Part shown: positions 52,177 through 60,339 of the stretch, piece after piece | How positions within the stretch are numbered: the first letter of the stretch is position 1 | Layout: every line of letters begins with the position of its first letter | Origin: Streptomyces hokutonensis | GTDB lineage: Bacteria > Actinomycetota > Actinomycetes > Streptomycetales > Streptomycetaceae | Assembly (NCBI RefSeq): GCF_000376565.1 | Contig: NZ_BARG01000025.1 | Location: 178,485 to 242,484 of the forward strand | DNA length: 64,000 nucleotides | Direction: 5' to 3' | Notes under the pieces: model-generated | Databases searched by the model: none | Told to the model about the DNA's origin: nothing | Seen by the model: the letters and a program-made list of their open reading frames with translations, nothing else | Program-made: the position numbers and the translations under genes

Positions 52177-52938
52177 CTAGGAGGTCGGTGCCTCCGGGGC
52201 GGGCGGTTGGGCCCCGGGACTGAACAGCCGGTCGCGAATCTTGTTCTCGAACTGGCTCTGGGTGGTGCCGATGTGCTCCACCATCAGCCGCTCCGCGAGA
52301 TCGGCCGCCCCCGCGGCGACCGCCTCCGCTATGGCCACATGCTGATGCGCGGCGACTTCCAGCGATCCGGGCACGTCACCGTGGAAGAGCAGTACGTCGG
52401 ACTGGGACGCCAGACGCCGTACGCCGGCGACGCTCGCCCTCAGGAACACGTTGTGCGAGGCGGCGCCCACCGCGTCGTGGAACGCCGCGTCCGCCTTGGC
52501 GAAGGTGTCGACGTCGTTCATCGTGGCCGCCGTCAGGGAGCTCTCCGCGCTCTCCCGGATGGCCCGGACCTCGATCGGGGTGGCGTGGGAGGCGGCACGG
52601 CGGGCCGTCTCCGACTCGATCACCTTGCGGTAGTCCAGGAGCATCCGGACGTCTTCCATGCCGGTCGGCCGGAAGTGCGAGAGCTCGTCGTCCAGCAGCC
52701 CGCCGACCGAGGCGGCGACGAAGATGCCCGCGCCGCGCCGGACTTGGAGCCGGCCGATCGCGGCCAGGACCTTCACGGCCTCCCGGGTCACGTTGCGGGA
52801 AGCTCCCAGGATCTGGGCCAGGCCCTGTTCGGTGGGGAGGCGGTCGCCGGGCCGCAGGTTCTGCTGGGCGATGTACTCCAGCAGTTGCTCCGCGACCAGT
52901 TCGTATCCCGGACGGTAGGCCGGTGTTGAGTCGCCCAA
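52177..52938 (-). CDS. GntR-family regulator, FadR subgroup
   Basis: 253 residues from TTG 52938. This rare start is supported by AAGGAG 6 nt upstream; there is no ATG or GTG with a site. The N-terminal wHTH is LVAEQLLEYIAQQNLRPGDRLPTEQGLAQILGASRNVTREAVKVLAAIGRLQVRRGAGIFV. The C-terminal FCD domain carries metal-site His residues (ADAAFHDAVGAASHN, AHQHVAIAEAV). It is likely the repressor of the sugar operon and of the divergent AKR gene. Confidence 0.9.
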   Translation of the reverse strand: MGDSTPAYRPGYELVAEQLLEYIAQQNLRPGDRLPTEQGLAQILGASRNVTREAVKVLAAIGRLQVRRGAGIFVAASVGGLLDDELSHFRPTGMEDVRMLLDYRKVIESETARRAASHATPIEVRAIRESAESSLTAATMNDVDTFAKADAAFHDAVGAASHNVFLRASVAGVRRLASQSDVLLFHGDVPGSLEVAAHQHVAIAEAVAAGAADLAERLMVEHIGTTQSQFENKIRDRLFSPGAQPPAPEAPTS

Positions 52939-52962
52939 GGCGAGCTCCTTCTTGCGCTACGA

Positions 52963-52977
52963 ATGAATCAGGTTCAT
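52963..52977. promoter_or_regulatory. Candidate GntR operator ATGAA-N5-TTCAT
   Basis: A perfect 5-bp inverted repeat with a 5-bp centre (TCAGG) lies 25 bp upstream of the GntR start, in an AT-rich stretch. The geometry resembles FadR-type half-sites. Confidence 0.5.
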
Positions 52978-53017
52978 TTTCCGTGGCCAATATGGCACTG
53001 CCGTTGTGAGTTGGGAA

Positions 53018-53034
53018 GAGATCGGACAGATCTC
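53018..53034. promoter_or_regulatory. Candidate operator GAGATC-GGACA-GATCTC
   Basis: A perfect 6-bp inverted repeat with a 5-bp centre lies midway between the GntR gene and the divergent AKR gene. It may be the site through which the GntR protein controls the AKR promoter. Confidence 0.5.
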
Positions 53035-53186
53035 GATTCGAAGCCCAGTAAATACGGTGACTAATCGCCATGAACTACGCATGTCCATCGCAGTGTTGCG
53101 TGAAATGGATCCCATCCTTAAGGTCCTGCCTGCCAGATGAAGCAGATCCTTCTCTATGCGGCGAGAGCCGTGGAAGCGGGAACCTC

Positions 53187-54170
53187 GTGAGGGCACGCCC
53201 ACTCGGCCGTACGAGCGTCCGGGTCAGCACGCTGGGATTCGGTGCCGCCCCCGTCGGCAACCTCCACAGTCCGATCGACGACGGCCAGGCGCGGGCCACC
53301 CTCGAGGCCGCCTGGGACGTGGGGGTGCGCTACTACGACACCGCCCCGCACTACGGCCTCGGACTCTCCGAACGGCGGCTCGGCGAGGCTCTCGCCCACC
53401 GTCCGCGCGCGGAGTTCACCGTCTCCACCAAGGTCGGCCGACTCCTGGAACCCCACCCGGCACCCACCGGATCCGACCTGACGGCAGGAGGCTTCGCCGT
53501 ACCCGACACACTGCTCCGCCGCCCCGACTACTCGCGGGACGGCGTACTGCGCAGCCTGGAAGCCAGCCTGGACCGCCTGCGACTCGACCATGTCGACATC
53601 GTCTACGTCCATGATCCCGACGATCACTTGGACACCGCCCTCGCCCACGCCCTGCCCGCGCTGACGGCCCTGCGCGACCAAGGCGTCATCGGTGCCGTCG
53701 GCGTCGGCATGAACACGGTGGCCCCGCTGCTGCGCGTCGTCGCGGAGGCGGACGTCGACGCCGTGATGGTCGCCGGACGGTGGACCCTGCTCGACCGCAC
53801 CGCCCGCCCCTTGCTGGACGCGTGCACCGGACGCGGGGTCGCGGTGGTCGCCGCCGCGCCCTTCAACTCCGGTCTGCTCAGCCGCACTTGCCCCGCGAAC
53901 GACGCCACCTTCGACTACGGCCCCGCCCCGGAACCGGTGTTGCGCCGCGCCCGCCTCCTCGCCGAGGTGTCCGCGCGACACGGCACCGCACTCCCGCACG
54001 CCGCCCTGCGCTTTCCGTTGCGCGACCCCGGTGTGGCCTGCGTGGTCGCGGGCTTCCGCACCCCGGAGGAGGTCGTGTCCGCCGCCCGCTGGACTGTCGC
54101 CGATCTGACCGCGGAGGCATGGCGGGACCTCGACACGGCGGCGGAGGGCGGAGCAGTGGAGTGGGCTTGA
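53187..54170 (+). CDS. Aldo-keto reductase / aldose 1-dehydrogenase-like
   Basis: 327 residues from GTG 53187. LGFGAAPVGNL, GVRYYDTAPHYGLGLSERRLGEAL (catalytic Asp and Tyr), VSTKVGRLL (Lys), VDIVYVHDPDDH (His) and VVAAAPFNSGLL follow the AKR barrel in order. The close relatives are D-threo-aldose / L-fucose 1-dehydrogenases. Divergent from the GntR gene and facing the sugar operon, it would oxidise the imported aldose to a lactone that feeds the enolase-superfamily dehydratase. An in-frame upstream stretch with a Cys-Cys pair (53070 on) lacks coding features. Confidence 0.9.
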   Translation: MRARPLGRTSVRVSTLGFGAAPVGNLHSPIDDGQARATLEAAWDVGVRYYDTAPHYGLGLSERRLGEALAHRPRAEFTVSTKVGRLLEPHPAPTGSDLTAGGFAVPDTLLRRPDYSRDGVLRSLEASLDRLRLDHVDIVYVHDPDDHLDTALAHALPALTALRDQGVIGAVGVGMNTVAPLLRVVAEADVDAVMVAGRWTLLDRTARPLLDACTGRGVAVVAAAPFNSGLLSRTCPANDATFDYGPAPEPVLRRARLLAEVSARHGTALPHAALRFPLRDPGVACVVAGFRTPEEVVSAARWTVADLTAEAWRDLDTAAEGGAVEWA

Positions 54171-54246
54171 ACAGCCGTTTGTTCCGCCGAAGTTGACGTA
54201 TGAGTACGCTCGCGGCGACCACGGTGTTCGTGCGAAGGGGGCCGCG

Positions 54247-54819
54247 ATGGACGACGAGGAAAGAGCCGTACCCGCCCACGGAACCGTCGTGCTGTCACGG
54301 GTGCGGGGCGGCTATCGCGACATGCTCCGCGGCTACGACGTTCTCATCGACGACACCCGAGTGGGCAGTATCCGCCGAGGGAAGACGGTCCGCTTCGAAG
54401 TGCCGTCAGGAGAACACCGGCTCCAGCTGAAGATCGCCTGGTGCAGCAGCCGGCCCCTCACTGTCCTGGTCGAAGAGGGCGGGACGGCCAGTTTCATGTG
54501 CGCGCCGGGCGGCGACGCGGCCGATGCGCTCGCTGCCGTCACCGTCGACAAGGACGACTACATCACCCTGCAACAGACGTCCGAACCGATCGTCATGGCC
54601 AAGACCCCGATGAATAGGGGCGCGCGCCTGTCGCTGGCCACCGCCTTCGGTGTCTTCGGGGGAAGCCTCATGCTCACCGTCGCCTTGATCTGGCACTACA
54701 CGGGCGTGGCGCCGAAGGCGGACAACGCGGTCGCCGAAGTGAGCCTGGTCGTCACGCTCGTCTCCGTGATCGTCTTCAGGCTCCGGCGCTGGAAGGCCGG
54801 GCGGCGTCCTCGCGCGTGA
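54247..54819 (+). CDS. Hypothetical protein with PEGA-like domain and two membrane helices
   Basis: 190 residues from ATG 54247. The N-terminal 110 residues form a beta-rich domain (YRDMLRGYDVLIDDTRVGSIRRGKTVRFEVPSGEHRLQLKI) resembling PEGA-type sandwiches. Two hydrophobic helices follow (LSLATAFGVFGGSLMLTVALIW and VAEVSLVVTLVSVIVF), ending in a basic tail. Both ends probably face the cytoplasm. I do not know the function. Confidence 0.7.
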   Translation: MDDEERAVPAHGTVVLSRVRGGYRDMLRGYDVLIDDTRVGSIRRGKTVRFEVPSGEHRLQLKIAWCSSRPLTVLVEEGGTASFMCAPGGDAADALAAVTVDKDDYITLQQTSEPIVMAKTPMNRGARLSLATAFGVFGGSLMLTVALIWHYTGVAPKADNAVAEVSLVVTLVSVIVFRLRRWKAGRRPRA

Positions 54820-54927
54820 CCGTGGCCGCGCCCGTGATGCCGTGGAACAGGGTGTGTTCGAGGCCAGGCTCCACGGCGCCACCTTGAACCCGATACGGAC
54901 GCCGGGCGCCGCCCGGGCCTGCTCGTC

Positions 54928-55227
54928 TCAGGCCTGCTGCGGATCGGAGATGTACAGGGCGGTCGACGCGACCTCGAACCCTGCCGCGTGCTTTCCGGCC
55001 TCCGCGAACTCGGCGGACCGCATCGCGGTGGCCAGGGCGTCTTCGTCGGCGAAGTACATCTCGACCACCAGATACGGCGTCACGCCCCTGAGCCCGCGCG
55101 GGTGGGCGAGCTGGAAGTCGACGAGACCGGGGATGGCCTTCACCAGCGCGACGTGCTCATCGCGGTACCGGGCGTCGAAGGCCTCGGGGTCGGCGGGGTC
55201 GAAGTACTGGACGACGATGCGGTTCAT
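54928..55227 (-). CDS. EthD-family protein
   Basis: 99 residues from ATG 55227, with AAGGAG 6 nt upstream. MNRIVVQYFDPADPEAFDARYRDEHVALVKAIPGLVDFQLAHP is the ferredoxin-like EthD fold with the family His in DEHVALV. These small proteins support degradation of ethers and other organics, or polyketide cyclisation. It follows the broken MerR/alcohol-dehydrogenase sequence on the same strand and may be all that remains active of that locus. Confidence 0.85.
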   Translation of the reverse strand: MNRIVVQYFDPADPEAFDARYRDEHVALVKAIPGLVDFQLAHPRGLRGVTPYLVVEMYFADEDALATAMRSAEFAEAGKHAAGFEVASTALYISDPQQA

Positions 55228-55285
55228 GGGTGTCTCCTTGGCTCGGTTCAGTAGCCGTCGTTCGGTCTCGTGGATGTCGTTCTGT

Positions 55286-56080
55286 CTAGTAGCCCTCGCG
55301 GACGACAAGGGGTTTGCGGAGGCCCTGGGCCAGGGCGGTCGGGGCGTCCTCGAAACTCACGACGTCGGAGAACACCGGGAGCGGGTCGACGGTGCCGTCG
55401 GCGATGAGGGCGAGTACCTTGGGGATGACCGGGCCGACGTTGGGCCGGCCCGTCGTGAAGGTAACGCCCTGCATGTACATCGAGAGGACGGGCACGGCGA
55501 CGTCCTGCCAGTAGATGCCGAAACTGTGACAAGTGCCGTTCCGGGCAACCGCGTTGAGGGCCGCGTGCAGCCCGTCGGGCCGGCCGGACGCGTCGAACGT
55601 CACCTGGAACTCGCGGCCGCGGGGCACTTCGTCGAGGATCTCGGCGCCCAGTCCGCGGGCGAGCTCGACGCACTCTGGGTCGAAGGTGTCGACGTAGCAG
55701 ACCGAGGAAGCGCCGAGTGCCTTGGCGAAGGTGACGGCGAAGACTCCGACCGAGCCGGTTCCGCCGATGACGAGGACGTCGGCGCCCGACGCGTTGCGCA
55801 GCGCCGGGGCGACCGCGCTGTAGGTGTCGGAGAGGTTGTCGCCCACGGATGCCGCCGCGCGGGCGCTGACACCCTCGGGCAGTGGCGCCAACCCGTAGCC
55901 GGCGTAGGGGATGCGGACCGCTTCGGAGAAGAAGCCGCCGAAGTCACCGCCGGTGGGCAGGCCGAACATCGCGTTGCGCGGAACGGTCGTACAACCGGTG
56001 GGGCGGCCGGACGCGCACGCGGCGCAGGTGCCGCACGCGACATGCCAGGCGGGGACGACCAGTTGACCGGGCTGCCCTGC
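55286..56080 (-). pseudogene. Zinc alcohol dehydrogenase, N-terminally truncated
   Basis: About 265 residues of a medium-chain dehydrogenase: QLVVPAWHVACGTCAACASG (structural-zinc cysteines), GGFFSEAVRIPYAG, SVGDNLSDTYSA, DVLVIGGTGSVGVFAVTFAKALGA (NAD loop) and the C-terminal catalytic-domain return. The first about 90 residues, including the catalytic-zinc Cys, are missing. In their place the sequence runs in another frame into the MerR gene. Without them the enzyme cannot fold or bind zinc properly. Confidence 0.82.
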
Positions 56081-56679
56081 TCGGTGCCGAAGGCGCGGTG
56101 GAAGAAGTCCCGTAGCGCCGTACGGAACTCCAAGTCCCTTACGATCTCTGCGAGTTCGATCCAGGCCTCCAGCTGCTCGGTGGACGGCTCCTCGGGCAAA
56201 TGCGGCCGTCTGCTGTGCAACTGCTCGATGTAGGCGGGATGGACGTCCAGGCCCTCGGTCACGTGGTCCCAGAACTCGCCGATGAGCCGGTCGCGGTCGT
56301 CGTCGGATATCGACACCAACTTGTGCATCAGGCTCACCTGTTCCGTCGTGGCGTGCTGCCGCACGATGGTCCGCAGCACGGCGGAGCGCGCCCGGAACTG
56401 CCGTAACTGGTCCTCGACCAGCCGCAGATGAGTGACCGTCAGGTCGTGCAGGGTGGTCTCGGCGCCGAGTACCCGGCGGATGTCGTCCAGGCCGGTCCCC
56501 AGGTCGCGCAGGGTCCGCACGAGTTCGAGCCGGGCGATGGCGTGCACGTCGTACTGCCGGAAGCCGCCGCCGGCGAGACCGGTGGGTGTGACGACGCCCT
56601 CGCCGGCGTAGAACCGGATCGCGCTCACACTCAGGCCGGTGCGGCGGGCGACCTCTCCGATGGAGTAGAGCTCGTTCAT
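56080..56679 (-). pseudogene. MerR-family regulator, broken by deletion into the alcohol dehydrogenase
   Basis: From ATG 56679, about 200 residues of a MerR protein: LYSIGEVARRTGLSVSAIRFYAGEGVVTPTGLAGGGFRQY then RLELVRTLRDLGTGLDDIRRVL, and a helical ligand domain up to FRTALRDFFHRAFGTEQG. The frame then runs on out of frame through alcohol-dehydrogenase DNA to 55600 (residue 360). The DNA-binding domain is intact, so a chimeric protein may still be made. The start at 56679, rather than GTG 56688, is set by the promoter, whose -10 box overlaps 56688. Confidence 0.8.
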
Positions 56680-56686
56680 GCCGATC

Positions 56687-56717
56687 ACTATGGGATCTCG
56701 AGCGACTTGAGAGTCAA
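56687..56717 (-). promoter_or_regulatory. MerR-type autoregulated promoter, leaderless
   Basis: Read on the minus strand: -35 TTGACT (56717-56712), a 19-bp spacer and -10 CATAGT (56692-56687). The spacer contains the dyad CTCAAG-TCG-CTCGAG. Transcription should begin within a few nt of ATG 56679. This is the arrangement expected for a MerR gene that activates itself. Confidence 0.7.
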
Positions 56718-56801
56718 GGGGGACCGGCGGCCATCCGGGCCGAGCGGGTGGAATGTGAGTATAGTGGTTGGACTGATTGTCTAGGTGTGGGGGGAGGGAA
56801 G

Positions 56802-57512
56802 GTGGACAGTGACCCTGCCCTGGACGCCCAACGGGACGCGATCATCGGTGCGTTGGGGTCCGTAGTCGAGGGGATCGCGGCGACCTTCGGGCCCGTGTGC
56901 GAGGTCGTGTTGCACGACTACCGGCACCCGGAGAAGTCCGTGGTCGCCGTCGCCGGAGCTGTCACCGGGCGCTCGGTGGGCGGTGCGATGAGTGAGATCG
57001 GGCTGCGGGTGCTGGCGCGCGGGGACGAGGCCGGCGACGAGCTGAACTACCTCACCCGGACCAAGGGCGGCCAACTGCTCAAGTCGTCCACGATGGTGCT
57101 GCGGGACTCGACGGGCGCGGTGTTCGGCGCGCTGTGCGTCAACGTCGACGTCACCGCCGTACAGCAGGCGCAGGCCGTGCTCGCCGGGATCGGCGGGGGA
57201 GTCGGGACCGGGGCGGGCGAGGCGTCGGGTACGACCACCTTCGGCAACGACATCGACTCCGTGGTCGAGGCCATCGTCGACGCGCATCAGCTGCGGCAGA
57301 GCAGGACCTGGGTCCAACTCGGCCGCGCCCAGCGGCTGGAGCTGTTCCGCAGCCTCGACGAGCACGGGGTCTTCGCCGTGCGCCGGGCCGTCGAGCAGGT
57401 CGCCGCCCGGCTGGGCATCTCCCGCGCCTCCGCCTACAACTACCTGTCCCAGGCCCGGGCGACGGGCACACCTTCCGATCCCGGTTCCGCTTCCACTGGA
57501 GGAGACGCGTGA
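56802..57512 (+). CDS. YheO-type PAS-like/HTH regulator (DauR-like)
   Basis: 236 residues from GTG 56802 (GGAGGG just upstream). The N-terminal YheO_PAS domain is GSVVEGIAATFGPVCEVVLHDYRHPEKSVVAVAG to GAVFGALCVNVDVT. The C-terminal HTH_22 domain is LFRSLDEHGVFAVRRAVEQVAARLGISRASAYNYLSQAR. DauR regulates D-amino-acid catabolism in Pseudomonas. Here the stop overlaps the start of a threonine-dehydratase-like gene (GTGA), so it probably controls that gene. Confidence 0.88.
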   Translation: MDSDPALDAQRDAIIGALGSVVEGIAATFGPVCEVVLHDYRHPEKSVVAVAGAVTGRSVGGAMSEIGLRVLARGDEAGDELNYLTRTKGGQLLKSSTMVLRDSTGAVFGALCVNVDVTAVQQAQAVLAGIGGGVGTGAGEASGTTTFGNDIDSVVEAIVDAHQLRQSRTWVQLGRAQRLELFRSLDEHGVFAVRRAVEQVAARLGISRASAYNYLSQARATGTPSDPGSASTGGDA

Positions 57513-58489
57513 CGACCACCACCCCGCCTATCACCCTCGACGACGTCCGTGACGCCGCCGCGCAGATCAAGGGTGTCGCCCACCGCACACCGGTCCTGCG
57601 CTCGCGCACCCTCGACGAACTCGTCGGCGCCGAGGTGTTCCTGAAGTGCGAGAACTTCCAGCGGATCGGCGCCTTCAAGTTCCGCGGCGCCTACAACGCG
57701 GCCTCCCGGCTGACCCCGGAGCAACTGGCCCGGGGCATCGCCGCCTACTCCTCCGGCAACCACGCCCAGGCCGTCGCCCTCGCCGCCCGCGAACTCGGCA
57801 CCACCGCGGTGATCGTCATGCCCGAGGACACCCCGGCCTCGAAGCTGGCCGCCACCGCGGGCTACGGCGCCGAGATCGTCACGTACGACCGCTACACCGG
57901 CGACCGGGTGGCCATCGGCGAGGCCCTGGCCGCCGAGCGCGGACTCTCCCTCATCCCGCCCTACGAGCATCCGCACGTCATGGCGGGACAGGGCACGGCC
58001 GCACTCGAACTCGTAGAGGAAGTGGGGGAGTTGGACGCCGTGCTGACGCCCGTGGGCGGCGGCGGGCTGATCGCCGGGACGGCCACCGCCGTCAAGGGGC
58101 TGAACCCCGGCACCCGCGTGATCGGCGTCGAACCGGAGGCCGGGGACGACACCAAGCGGTCCCTGGAGGCGGGCCGGCGCGTGACCATCCCGGTGCCGCG
58201 CACCATCGCCGACGGACAGGCGGCCGAGACGCCCGGTGAGCTCACCTTCTCCGTGAACCGGCGGCTGGTCGACGAGATCGCGCTGGTGAGCGACGAGCAG
58301 ATCAAGGACGCGATGCGGTTCGCCTTCGAGCGGCTGAAGATCGTCGTCGAGCCGAGCGGCGCCACCCCGCTGGCCGCGCTCCTCGCCGGGCGCGCGGGCC
58401 GGGTCACCGGCCGGGTGGGGATCATCGTCTCGGGCGGCAACATCGGCGCCGAGCGGTTCGCGCAGCTGTGCGGCAGCGGCTCGTCGTGA
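57509..58489 (+). CDS. PLP-dependent threonine/serine or hydroxyaspartate ammonia-lyase
   Basis: 326 residues from GTG 57509. AHRTPVLRSRTLDELVGAEVFLKCENFQRIGAFKFRGA carries the PLP-Lys. SSGNHAQAVALAARELG, PVGGGGLIAGTATA (phosphate-binding Gly loop) and IVSGGNIG complete the fold-type II active site. It lacks the C-terminal ACT domain of biosynthetic IlvA, so it is a catabolic enzyme, e.g. for threonine, serine or threo-3-hydroxyaspartate. Translationally coupled to the YheO-type regulator. Confidence 0.9.
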   Translation: MTTTTPPITLDDVRDAAAQIKGVAHRTPVLRSRTLDELVGAEVFLKCENFQRIGAFKFRGAYNAASRLTPEQLARGIAAYSSGNHAQAVALAARELGTTAVIVMPEDTPASKLAATAGYGAEIVTYDRYTGDRVAIGEALAAERGLSLIPPYEHPHVMAGQGTAALELVEEVGELDAVLTPVGGGGLIAGTATAVKGLNPGTRVIGVEPEAGDDTKRSLEAGRRVTIPVPRTIADGQAAETPGELTFSVNRRLVDEIALVSDEQIKDAMRFAFERLKIVVEPSGATPLAALLAGRAGRVTGRVGIIVSGGNIGAERFAQLCGSGSS

Positions 58490-58820
58490 CCGTGCCCTGG
58501 GGCCGGTCCGACGGGTCCTGTCGCAGACGCCGGGTGGGACACGCACGCCCCGCCCACCGCGTCGACTCCCTTCTCCGCCTTGCAACGGCACGCACCTCAC
58601 CCCGCTGACCAGCGCTGATCGGGTGCCGCTGTTTTCCTGCGTTCTGATCCGCCGGACAGGCCCCGGCAGCCGTTCCCCCGAATGGCGCTCCCGGGTGGAC
58701 AGGAAGACGATGGAGTGGTGGGGCGCGGCCCCCGCCGGAGCGCCGGTGCCGTCCGTGGCTGCCGGGAGACGGAGACCGGCCCCGGTCGTGCTGTGCGCGG
58801 CCGGAATGGAGGCAGCCGTC
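58490..58820. other. Intergenic region without recognised features
   Basis: 331 bp between the ammonia-lyase stop and the cupin start. The frame upstream of the cupin ATG stays open to 58623 but looks non-coding (Arg/Pro-rich). I see no clear promoter or hairpin. Confidence 0.5.
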
Positions 58821-59180
58821 ATGCTGGAAGTGAAGACGGTCGAGAAGCCGGACGAGCGGCGTGACTTCCCCCGTGGTCACCTCGAAGCGGTCCACCTCAC
58901 CGGACTCGACTTCGCGGTGGGCACGTTCGAGCCGGGCTGGCGCTGGTCCGAGTCCGTGGCCCCGATCGCGGGCACCAAGAGCTGCGAGATCCATCACAAC
59001 GGTTACGTCGTCCAGGGGCGGATGCATCTGCGCATGGACGACGGCGGCGAGAGCGAAGTGGGCCCCGGCGACGTCTTCGTGTGCTCGCCGGGACATGACG
59101 CGTGGGTCGTCGGCGACGAGCAGGTGATCGTGTACGACTTCGCCGGCGCCATGGCCAAGGACTACGCGAAGGCACCGTAG
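58821..59180 (+). CDS. Small single-domain cupin protein
   Basis: 119 residues from ATG 58821, preferred because GGAGG lies 8 nt upstream. The cupin core has FEPGWRWSESVAPIAG, EIHHNGYVVQGRMHLRMDDG and VGPGDVFVCSPGHDAWVVGDE, with candidate metal ligands His-His and His in GHDAW. The function is unknown. Such cupins often bind a small ligand or metal. It may belong with the D-cysteine desulfhydrase-like gene that ends just downstream, though that gene runs the other way. Confidence 0.8.
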   Translation: MLEVKTVEKPDERRDFPRGHLEAVHLTGLDFAVGTFEPGWRWSESVAPIAGTKSCEIHHNGYVVQGRMHLRMDDGGESEVGPGDVFVCSPGHDAWVVGDEQVIVYDFAGAMAKDYAKAP

Positions 59181-59230
59181 CCCCTCCGGACGTACGCGCC
59201 CCGCGGCACCGCACCCGCCGGGCGCGTATG

Positions 59231-60190
59231 TCATGCCCGGTACTCGACGACCTGCCCCTCCGCGTACGCGACGCCCTCCCCGTGTCCGAACAGGCCGGGC
59301 AGCCCGCCCGTGTGCACGAACACGGTCCGCTCGCCCGGCCCGATGTCACCGTCCCGGACGGCCGCGATCAGACCGGCCATCGCCCGGCCCGTGTACGTCG
59401 GGTCGAGCACGAGCCCGGCGGTGCGGGCGGCCAGGGTGAGCGCTTCGGCGGTCGGCGCGGTGAGCGAGGCGTAGCCGGCGCCGACCTGGTCGTGCCGGAT
59501 CCGCAGTCCCTCCGGTGTGGCCAGACCCGCGAACTCGCATACGGCGGCGGCCGGTTCGGGCAGTGCGCCCACGTCGACGCCGAGTACCGCCTCCACCCCG
59601 AGCGAGGCCACCAGCCCCGCCATCGTGCCGCCCGAGCCGAGCGCGACCACGGCGGTACGGAGATCGGGCAGCTGCCCGCGCAACTCCTCGCCGCAGTGCG
59701 CGTACCCGCGTGCGCCGAGCGCGCTGGAACCACCGAACGGAATCAATGCCGGCTTGGCGCCGGTGCCGCGCAGTTTCTCGCACACCTCGGCCGCCGCCCG
59801 GTCCAGTCCGGCCTGGTCCACCTCGCCCGCCCAGGCGATCCGGGCGCCGAACAGCCCGTCGAGGGCGAGGTTCCCCGAGCGCGACACACCCGGAGATCCG
59901 CGCAGCACCAGCACCACGGCGAGTCCCAGCCGGGCTCCGGCGGCGGCCGTCAGTCGGGCGTGGTTGCTCTGCGGGGCGCCCGTGGTGACCAGGGTGTCCG
60001 CGCCCTCGGCCAGTGCCGCGCCCACGGTCCACTCCAGCTTGCGGATCTTGTTGCCGCCGCCTCCGAGGCCGGTCAGGTCGTCGCGCTTGATCCACAGGTC
60101 GTCCGGGCCGAGCCCGATCGCGGTGGCCAGCCGGGGCGCCGGTTCGACGGTAGTGGGGAAGGTGGCCAGTTCCACGCGGAGGTCGCTCAT
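59231..60190 (-). CDS. ACC deaminase / D-cysteine desulfhydrase-like PLP enzyme
   Basis: 319 residues from ATG 60190 (MSDLRVELATFPT). There is no good ribosome site, and ATG 60199 is possible. LWIKRDDLTGLGGGGNKIRKLE holds the PLP-Lys. TTGAPQSNHARLTAAAGARLGL and ALGSGGTMAGLVASL bind the cofactor. Typical AcdS has Tyr residues near YTGRAMAG. The enzyme deaminates aminocyclopropanecarboxylate or D-cysteine; D-cysteine desulfhydrase is more common in bacteria. Its 5-prime region contains the operators of the divergent SDR gene. Confidence 0.88.
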   Translation of the reverse strand: MSDLRVELATFPTTVEPAPRLATAIGLGPDDLWIKRDDLTGLGGGGNKIRKLEWTVGAALAEGADTLVTTGAPQSNHARLTAAAGARLGLAVVLVLRGSPGVSRSGNLALDGLFGARIAWAGEVDQAGLDRAAAEVCEKLRGTGAKPALIPFGGSSALGARGYAHCGEELRGQLPDLRTAVVALGSGGTMAGLVASLGVEAVLGVDVGALPEPAAAVCEFAGLATPEGLRIRHDQVGAGYASLTAPTAEALTLAARTAGLVLDPTYTGRAMAGLIAAVRDGDIGPGERTVFVHTGGLPGLFGHGEGVAYAEGQVVEYRA

Positions 60191-60244
60191 GACGTACATC
60201 ATCGCGCGCTCCGGCAATTCATCGGCGGTCGGGCTTGCTCCTGG

Positions 60245-60258
60245 AAACCGATCGGTTT
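60245..60258. promoter_or_regulatory. Operator palindrome AAACCGATCGGTTT, copy 1
   Basis: A perfect 14-bp palindrome upstream of the SDR gene and near the start of the divergent PLP enzyme. The same core ACCGATCGGT lies 44 bp before the TetR gene at 63412. Confidence 0.85.
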
Positions 60259-60276
60259 ACTGTGGTCGACATGGGG

Positions 60277-60290
60277 AAACCGATCGGTTT
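60277..60290. promoter_or_regulatory. Operator palindrome AAACCGATCGGTTT, copy 2
   Basis: Identical to copy 1 and exactly 32 bp (about three helical turns) away, 50 bp before the SDR start. The in-phase pair suggests cooperative binding of two TetR dimers. Confidence 0.85.
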
Positions 60291-60339
60291 CCACCGTGCG
60301 TCGGGTGCTCCACGGCATCCCCTCATCCCGGAGATCTCC

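Noticed and set aside
53070..53186. N-terminal extension of the AKR, with a Cys-Cys pair, as a leader peptide
   Set aside because: It is in frame with the AKR, has no good ribosome site and lacks the leader-family phrase. The GTG at 53187 aligns with the normal AKR start.
58623..58820. Longer start of the cupin protein
   Set aside because: The upstream codons are Arg/Pro/Gly rich with no domain, while a GGAGG site sits correctly before ATG 58821.
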